Source of the DNA: Pseudomonadota bacterium
GTDB lineage: Bacteria; Pseudomonadota; Alphaproteobacteria; UBA8366; JADFVY01
Length of the DNA stretch: 9,731 nucleotides
Reading direction: 5' to 3'
NCBI GenBank assembly: GCA_015222795.1
Contig: JADFVY010000329.1
Span: forward strand, 1-9,731
Part shown: piece by piece, positions 5,584-9,731 of the stretch
Position numbering within the stretch: the stretch's first letter is position 1
How the letters are laid out: the number at the start of each line of letters is the position of its first letter
Position numbers and translations under genes: made by a program
The notes under the pieces: model-generated
The model's database searches: none
What the model was told of the DNA's origin: nothing
What the model saw: only the letters and a program-made list of their open reading frames with translations

Positions 5584-7176
5584 ATGCCCTTTATCGTAGT
5601 CATAGACGACCGTCCGGCAAAACGACGCCAGTATCTTGAACTGGCGGCCTCGATCGAGGCCGACGTGAACATCGAAGGTTTCGCCAATCCGCGGGCCGCC
5701 ATCGAGGCGTCTTCGGATATGCCGCCCGACCTTGTGATCGTCGGTCGAACGATGCCGGCGCTGAACGGCGTGCGGGCGATCCGCCGCTTCCGGCGCATTC
5801 CCGAATGCGAAAACATCCCGGTCATTTATTTTGTGGAACCAAACGATCTGCGATTGCGGTTCCGCGCCCTGGAGGCCGGCGCCTCCGACGTTCTCGACGA
5901 TCCGGTCGATCCCGGCGAATTTCATCTGCGGGCGCGAAACCTGCTTACCGCCTGGGCCAATATAAAAAAGACCCAGATGCGCGGCGAGTTGCTGGAGCGC
6001 AGCCTTACCGCCAAGGAACGCCGCTACCGCCGCGATCTGCGGGCGACAAGGAACAGCCTGCGTGGAATCGTGGACACCGTCCCGGCGATGGTTTCCGTGT
6101 CCGACCGCGATGGCAATTACGTGTTCGTCAATCAGTACATGGCCTCGTTCTACGGCAAGCGTCCCGAGGAAACGATGGGTGTGCCGGTCGCCGATATTCT
6201 TGGCAAGACGCAGGGCGAGCGCGAAATATCGGCCAACCGGGAAGTGATCAAGGGCGCCGGCACGTTGTCCGGTTATGAAGAGGACATCACCGACGCCCAA
6301 GGCATGATCCGGACATTTCTTTCGACCAAGTCGGCGCTGCGGGACGACGCGAATCGCATCGTCAATATCATCACCGTTTCCCAGGACATCACCTTCCGCA
6401 AATGGGTCGAGGCGGAATTGCGCGAGGCAAAAACCGCGGCCGAGTCCGCCAGCCGGGTCAAGACCGAATTTCTGGCCAACGTCAGCCACGAACTGCGCAC
6501 GCCGCTGAATGCGATCATCGGTTTTGCCGAGGGCATGAGCGGCAATCTGTTTGGCGAACCGGATATTGGCCGTTACAGCGAATATGCCGGCCATATCTCG
6601 GAGAGCGCGCGCCACCTGAAAGCGATCATCGACGACATTCTCGATATTGCCAGCATCGAGGGCGGCGGTCTGGATGTTATGGAAAGCGAGGCCGATTCCG
6701 CGACTATTGTCTGGGAGATGGTCGCGGCGCTGGAGGATCAAGCGACCCAGGCCCAGGTGGAGATTCACGTCGAGAGCAGCGAATTGGTGCTGCCGGTCAA
6801 AACGGACGCGGAACGCTTTGCCCAGATTCTGAAGAACCTGATGTCCAACGCAATCAAGTTCAGCCCCGAAGGTGGCGATGTCCGAATTAAAATCAGCGAG
6901 ATGCCGGATGGCTCGGTTCGCATAAGCGTAAAGGACAGCGGCGCCGGGATAGCCACCGAGGATCTGCCGCTTGCGACCGATCGATTCGGTCAATTGGTGG
7001 GCGACCCGATGAGCGACCCGATCGGCGGCATGGGGCTGGGCCTGCCATTGTCGATAGGCCTTGCCGAACTGCTTGGCGCACGTGTCGACATCGACAGCCA
7101 GAAAGGCACGGGAACCACCGTCAGTCTGATCTTCCCACCCGAAAAACTGGTGCGCCGCGGCCGCATGACCGGATAG
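5584..7176 (+). CDS. REC-PAS sensor histidine kinase with degenerate receiver
   Basis: A 530-aa protein without membrane segments, so a cytoplasmic sensor. The order is receiver-like domain (about 1-122), charged helical linker (about 125-160), PAS domain (about 160-272; SVSDRDGNYVFVNQ, 171-184), coiled segment, HisKA (about 291-358) with the H-box FLANVSHELRTPLN and phospho-accepting His302, then HATPase (about 405-517) with N-box LMSNAIKFSP (Asn422), G1 DSGAGI (451-456), F-box RFGQ (467-470) and G2 GMGLGL (482-487). The kinase core looks intact. The receiver keeps the acidic pair D8-D9 but has Gly54 at the phospho-Asp position, Val84 at the Thr position and Asp106 where the invariant Lys should be, so it cannot be phosphorylated normally. 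The ATG at 5584 is preceded in frame by a TAG at 5578, so no upstream extension is possible. Its Shine-Dalgarno is poor (GGGTGGAGA lies 20 nt away). No cognate response regulator is adjacent, so it is an orphan within this window. Confidence 0.9.
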   Translation: MPFIVVIDDRPAKRRQYLELAASIEADVNIEGFANPRAAIEASSDMPPDLVIVGRTMPALNGVRAIRRFRRIPECENIPVIYFVEPNDLRLRFRALEAGASDVLDDPVDPGEFHLRARNLLTAWANIKKTQMRGELLERSLTAKERRYRRDLRATRNSLRGIVDTVPAMVSVSDRDGNYVFVNQYMASFYGKRPEETMGVPVADILGKTQGEREISANREVIKGAGTLSGYEEDITDAQGMIRTFLSTKSALRDDANRIVNIITVSQDITFRKWVEAELREAKTAAESASRVKTEFLANVSHELRTPLNAIIGFAEGMSGNLFGEPDIGRYSEYAGHISESARHLKAIIDDILDIASIEGGGLDVMESEADSATIVWEMVAALEDQATQAQVEIHVESSELVLPVKTDAERFAQILKNLMSNAIKFSPEGGDVRIKISEMPDGSVRISVKDSGAGIATEDLPLATDRFGQLVGDPMSDPIGGMGLGLPLSIGLAELLGARVDIDSQKGTGTTVSLIFPPEKLVRRGRMTG

Positions 7177-7195
7177 GCCCCGTCCGAGTTCCGCC

Positions 7196-9430
7196 CTAGC
7201 GATCCCCGTCCCCGTCCCCGTCCATATCGCCTTCCGCGCGCGCGCCGGTTTTGCGGGGCTTGCGCTCGGGCGCTTTTTCGCCTTTCAGGCTTGCCGCGGC
7301 TTCGCCGGGTTCCTCGGCGAACCACAGGGTTTGCTGCGGGAATGGAATTTCTATGCCTTCCGCATCGAACCGCCGCTTCAGCAAGCGGTTAAAGGCCCGC
7401 CGGACCGCCCATTGCCAGCCGGGCACGGTCTTGATGCGCGCCTTTATCACCACGGCCGAATCGTCGAACCGGTCCAGGCCCTGCACCTGCAGGTCCTCCA
7501 TTATATATCCCTGCTGATCCGGATCCTGGCGCAGCTCGTGGCCGACCTCTTCGATAACCTGTATCACGCGGTCCACGTCCTCCTTGTAGGCGACGCCGAT
7601 TTCCAGCACCGCAAAGGCGAAGTCGCGGGTGTAGTTGATGACCGTTGTGACGTCACTGAAGGGGATCGTATGGACGGTGCCCGAGGGATCGCGCAGCCGG
7701 ATGGAGCGGATGGACAGCGCCTCGACAGTGCCGTCATGGCCGCCCAGCATTACATAGTCGTCGACCGAGATGGTGTCCTCGATCAGGATGAACAGGCCGG
7801 TGATGATGTCGCGCACCAGCGTCTGCGCGCCGAAGCCGACCGCCAGGCCAACAACGCCGGCGCCGGCCAGCAGCGGCGCGATATTGATACCCAGTTCCGA
7901 CAGGACGGTAAGGCCGACGACCACGGTGAGGGCGGCCAGTATCACCTTGCGGATCAACGGCAACAAGGTGTGCGCCCGCTGGCTGCGCGATGCGCTCTCG
8001 CTCGCGAGATAGCGCTCGATGCCGGCGCTTAACGCCTCCCAGGCAACGATCGCCATAAGAATGATGGCGCCAATGCTGGCCAATCGCGCAACCAGCGCCC
8101 GGCCGGCGGGCTCACCCAGCCATTGCAGGATATCCAGGCCCCAGGCCTGCAGCACCGCGAGAACGACGATCGCCGCCACGATTCCCCTCAGCGCGGATTT
8201 GACGATCGGAAGGTAGCGATTTACCCGGGCCTCAAGCCCGGGCAGCCGGGTCTTCAATTCATGAGAAAGGGAAAAGGCCCTGTCGATCATGCGAACGGCA
8301 AGGGACGACAGCGCGATTCCCATGAAGATGGCGAGTGCGGTGAGAAGGGTGGAGCGAGTGATATAGGCGAACCCGCCCGGCATGCCGACAACCCAGACCA
8401 GATAAACGATTACAACGTAAAGGATGGCGAGCACATGCCACAGATCGGCCAGCCGCCGTCGAAACTGGAGCAACCGCGCGTCATCCTTGCCGCCGATGAA
8501 CCGGGAAACGCCGGGCCGGTTCTGCATAATCAGCATTATGGCCAGCAGCGCCATCAACAGCCCGATCAGCTTGAACAGGAATGATTGCGCCGGTCCGGCC
8601 AAACCCAGGAACCCGGCAATCTGAATTGCGAAATAACCGAATATGCCCACGACCGCCACCCGGCTGATCCAGATAAACAGATAATGTGCGGTTTCATCGC
8701 CCATATGGACGGGACGGACAGCTGCCGCGCCGGGCGCCAGGATGGTTTTGGCGATCGCCTTTATCGCGCCGACGATTGCTACCGCGTAGATAACCGACAA
8801 GGTAACCGGGCGGCCGATGCTGTCGGCGCCGAACAGGCTGATGAGGATGCCACCCGTCGCGGCAAAGGCCGCCGGGGGAACCAGGATCAGGACAAGGCGC
8901 GCCGCCAGCATGGGAATATGCAATAGCAGACCTTCCCCCTTGCGCCAGACGACCGACGCCAATGGCTTGGCGAGGAGTTTTGTAACGCCGATTTGGGCCA
9001 GGAAACCGGCGCCTATAACCGCGACCAAGGCCATAATACCCACGGACCAGAGCTCACGCGTCGCGGGACTCGACAATCCCGCCCGAAGGCTCGCCAACCC
9101 GTCTGGAATGGTGAGAACCGCGCTGGTCAGCGCCGAAAGCTGCCGTCCAAGCGCCTCGCTGTGGGCCGATAGCTGTTCGATGACGATGGCGCCCAGCGTC
9201 TGTTCTTCGGGATCCAGCGCGCCGTTCTCGCCCCTCTTGATCTCGATCAGTGCATTCAGGCGGCCGACAAGCTGTTCGCGCTCGGCGTCGTCCTCGATCG
9301 CCCCGACCAGATCCTCCAGGTCCTCGACGGTAACGCCACCGGGTTCCTCCGCCATGGCCCCGCCGTCCACGACACCCCAGGCCAGCGCTATGCCACCGGC
9401 TATCAACATGCATTGCAACAGTTTGAGCAT
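7196..9430 (-). CDS. MscS-family mechanosensitive channel, large YbiO-like type
   Basis: A 744-aa inner-membrane channel expected to open under membrane tension and release solutes during hypo-osmotic shock. Residues 1-27 form a signal peptide ending in AMA before EE. A predicted periplasmic helical segment (about 28-125) precedes some ten hydrophobic segments (about 130-550), then the MscS core. The pore helix TM3 runs through PLLAGAGVVGLAVGFGAQTLVRD (519-541), followed by the beta domain (GTVEALSIRSIRLRD, 567-581; HTIPFSDVTTVINY, 587-600) and the alpha/beta vestibule to about 704. Length and layout match E. coli YbiO more than the small MscS. The C-terminal tail (705-744) is charged and ends in DGDGDGDR. 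The ATG at 9430 was chosen because it starts the signal peptide with GGGAA about 9 nt upstream; an in-frame GTG at 9499 would add 23 residues before the signal peptide. It converges with the kinase gene (19-nt gap, no hairpin seen). Confidence 0.9.
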   Translation of the reverse strand: MLKLLQCMLIAGGIALAWGVVDGGAMAEEPGGVTVEDLEDLVGAIEDDAEREQLVGRLNALIEIKRGENGALDPEEQTLGAIVIEQLSAHSEALGRQLSALTSAVLTIPDGLASLRAGLSSPATRELWSVGIMALVAVIGAGFLAQIGVTKLLAKPLASVVWRKGEGLLLHIPMLAARLVLILVPPAAFAATGGILISLFGADSIGRPVTLSVIYAVAIVGAIKAIAKTILAPGAAAVRPVHMGDETAHYLFIWISRVAVVGIFGYFAIQIAGFLGLAGPAQSFLFKLIGLLMALLAIMLIMQNRPGVSRFIGGKDDARLLQFRRRLADLWHVLAILYVVIVYLVWVVGMPGGFAYITRSTLLTALAIFMGIALSSLAVRMIDRAFSLSHELKTRLPGLEARVNRYLPIVKSALRGIVAAIVVLAVLQAWGLDILQWLGEPAGRALVARLASIGAIILMAIVAWEALSAGIERYLASESASRSQRAHTLLPLIRKVILAALTVVVGLTVLSELGINIAPLLAGAGVVGLAVGFGAQTLVRDIITGLFILIEDTISVDDYVMLGGHDGTVEALSIRSIRLRDPSGTVHTIPFSDVTTVINYTRDFAFAVLEIGVAYKEDVDRVIQVIEEVGHELRQDPDQQGYIMEDLQVQGLDRFDDSAVVIKARIKTVPGWQWAVRRAFNRLLKRRFDAEGIEIPFPQQTLWFAEEPGEAAASLKGEKAPERKPRKTGARAEGDMDGDGDGDR
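7204..7221. repeat. (CCCCGT)3 hexanucleotide tract at the mscS-like 3' end
   Basis: Three perfect copies of CCCCGT on the plus strand encode, on the minus strand, the alternating Gly-Asp run at the extreme C-terminus of the channel (residues 736-743), five bases before its stop codon. Six-base units keep frame, so copy-number change would only lengthen or shorten the acidic tail. It is a short simple repeat that could be slippage-prone. Confidence 0.7.
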
Positions 9431-9602
9431 GGGTTGATTCCCGCCTGTCCTTTGCCAAAAAATCGCGGGCACTCTAACGTTTTGGCATGGGCGAGTCACA
9501 CCGTATTCGCCGCAATAGCGAGGACACGGTCAATCGCCAAACGGGTTTTTTTATAAAATATCCATATTGCCGATTTCTTCTTTGCGCGGAGGGGCTATTA
9601 TC
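9431..9602. promoter_or_regulatory. Intergenic region upstream of the mscS-like gene, with weak minus-strand promoter
   Basis: Non-coding. On the minus strand TTGACC (9533-9528) and GAATAC (9508-9503) are separated by 19 nt, a suboptimal sigma-70-like arrangement 73 nt before the channel ATG. No regulator site was recognised. The right half is AT-rich and appears to serve a plus-strand transcript listed separately. Confidence 0.3.
9552..9559 (+). promoter_or_regulatory. Possible -10 element of a plus-strand promoter
   Basis: TATAAAAT follows a run of seven T residues and stands out from the GC-rich surroundings. It lies about 30 nt before a strong Shine-Dalgarno at 9588-9594, the right distance for a short leader. 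No good -35 is visible at the expected position (GTCAAT at 9529-9534 is weak). Confidence 0.35.
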
Positions 9603-9623
9603 ATGGCCATATCCACTCGCTAG
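9588..9623 (+). promoter_or_regulatory. Ribosome binding site and start leading into a six-codon frame
   Basis: GGAGGGG (9588-9594) is followed after 8 nt by ATG (9603-9605), one of the best plus-strand initiation signals in the window. The frame it opens is only MAISTR and then TAG (9621-9623). That TAG is part of the first unit of a tandem repeat. It could be a leader peptide, or the true start of a gene whose frame is broken by the repeat. Confidence 0.4.
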
Positions 9624-9677
9624 TGGTCTCCACCCAACGGATGATGCTCTAGTGGTCTCCACCCAACGGATGGTACC
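9620..9677. repeat. Two tandem 29-bp units sharing a perfect 24-bp core
   Basis: The 24-bp cores at 9620-9643 and 9649-9672 are identical, each beginning CTAGTGGTCTCC and ending CAACGGATG. They are followed by different 5-bp tails (ATGCT and GTACC), giving a 29-bp period. No transposase or long inverted repeat is nearby, so the origin is unknown. A leftover of a mobile element or a small dispersed repeat is possible. Confidence 0.85.
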
Positions 9678-9731
9678 CATGGGACGGCTTTACAAGTTCA
9701 TCCGGCAAGGCGCGTGTCGCGCCGCGATGCC
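9670..9731 (+). CDS. Possible start of an unknown gene cut by the window edge
   Basis: An open plus-strand frame runs to the window end, starting at ATG 9670 (inside the second repeat unit) or ATG 9679, and reads MVPMGRLYKFIRQGACRAAM. The family is not recognised from about 20 residues. Neither ATG has a Shine-Dalgarno of its own. The good one at 9588 belongs to ATG 9603, which is in another frame because of the repeat. Removing exactly the two 29-bp units (9620-9677) would join MAISTR to MGRLYKFIRQ in frame, so this may be a gene whose beginning was disrupted by repeat insertion. The evidence is thin because the gene body is outside the window. Confidence 0.25.
   Translation, partial: MVPMGRLYKFIRQGACRAAM

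Noticed and set aside
5548..6993. A 481-codon open frame on the minus strand opposite the sensor kinase
   Set aside because: The plus strand encodes an unmistakable kinase with all catalytic boxes. The antisense frame is open because of GC-rich codon bias, and its translation is low-complexity and resembles no family.
9620..9677. Ends of an intact insertion sequence
   Set aside because: The CTAG at the start of each unit recalls the target preference of some IS5-type elements, but there is no transposase, no inverted terminal repeat pair and only 58 bp in total, so no element can be called.
9474..9680. A 68-codon minus-strand frame across the right-hand repeats
   Set aside because: It covers the repeat units and the promoter-like AT-rich stretch, has no Shine-Dalgarno, and shows no recognisable protein character.

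Overview
The window is GC-rich, tightly packed bacterial chromosome. The protein styles, gene content and codon bias suggest an alphaproteobacterium, perhaps Rhodospirillales-like. That is inference from overall appearance: there is no rRNA or other taxonomic marker here. No tRNA or rRNA gene, CRISPR array, transposase or phage gene was recognised.

Layout from left to right: (1) 1-288 is non-coding leader with a 10-bp perfect inverted repeat. (2) A plus-strand pair holds an SLC13/DASS-type anion transporter (289-1815) and, 13 nt later, a two-domain universal stress protein (1829-2773). (3) Three 33-bp tandem repeats (2770-2868) fill the junction with the next, convergent operon. (4) A minus-strand three-gene operon reads ridA (5281-4928), dadA (4920-3676), then an Asp/Glu racemase-superfamily protein (3660-2851). 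Spacings are 7 and 15 nt, and the internal Shine-Dalgarno sequences sit on or next to the preceding stop codons. (5) An AT-richer divergent intergenic region (5282-5583) carries short palindromic motifs. (6) A plus-strand REC-PAS-HisKA-HATPase sensor kinase (5584-7176) has a receiver domain that lacks its phospho-acceptor. (7) A large MscS-family mechanosensitive channel (9430-7196, minus) converges on the kinase with a 19-nt gap. (8) A right-hand intergenic region (9431-9731) has a promoter-like box, a good ribosome binding site, a 29-bp-period tandem repeat and the possible start of a gene cut by the window edge.

Functionally, the minus-strand operon reads as D-amino-acid catabolism. The racemase-like protein could supply or interconvert the substrate. 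DadA, an FAD dehydrogenase, would oxidise the D-amino acid to an imino acid and pass electrons to the respiratory chain, and RidA would hydrolyse the reactive imine to 2-oxoacid and ammonia. The transporter-Usp pair looks like anion uptake with a regulatory or stress partner. The kinase and the channel are probably independent units.

Most of the window is ordinary housekeeping or catabolic content, and no convincing new multi-gene system was found. Points worth a second look are the repeat array containing both convergent stop codons, the pseudo-receiver kinase, the altered DASS signature motifs, the racemase-DadA-RidA grouping, and the repeat-interrupted start region at the right end.
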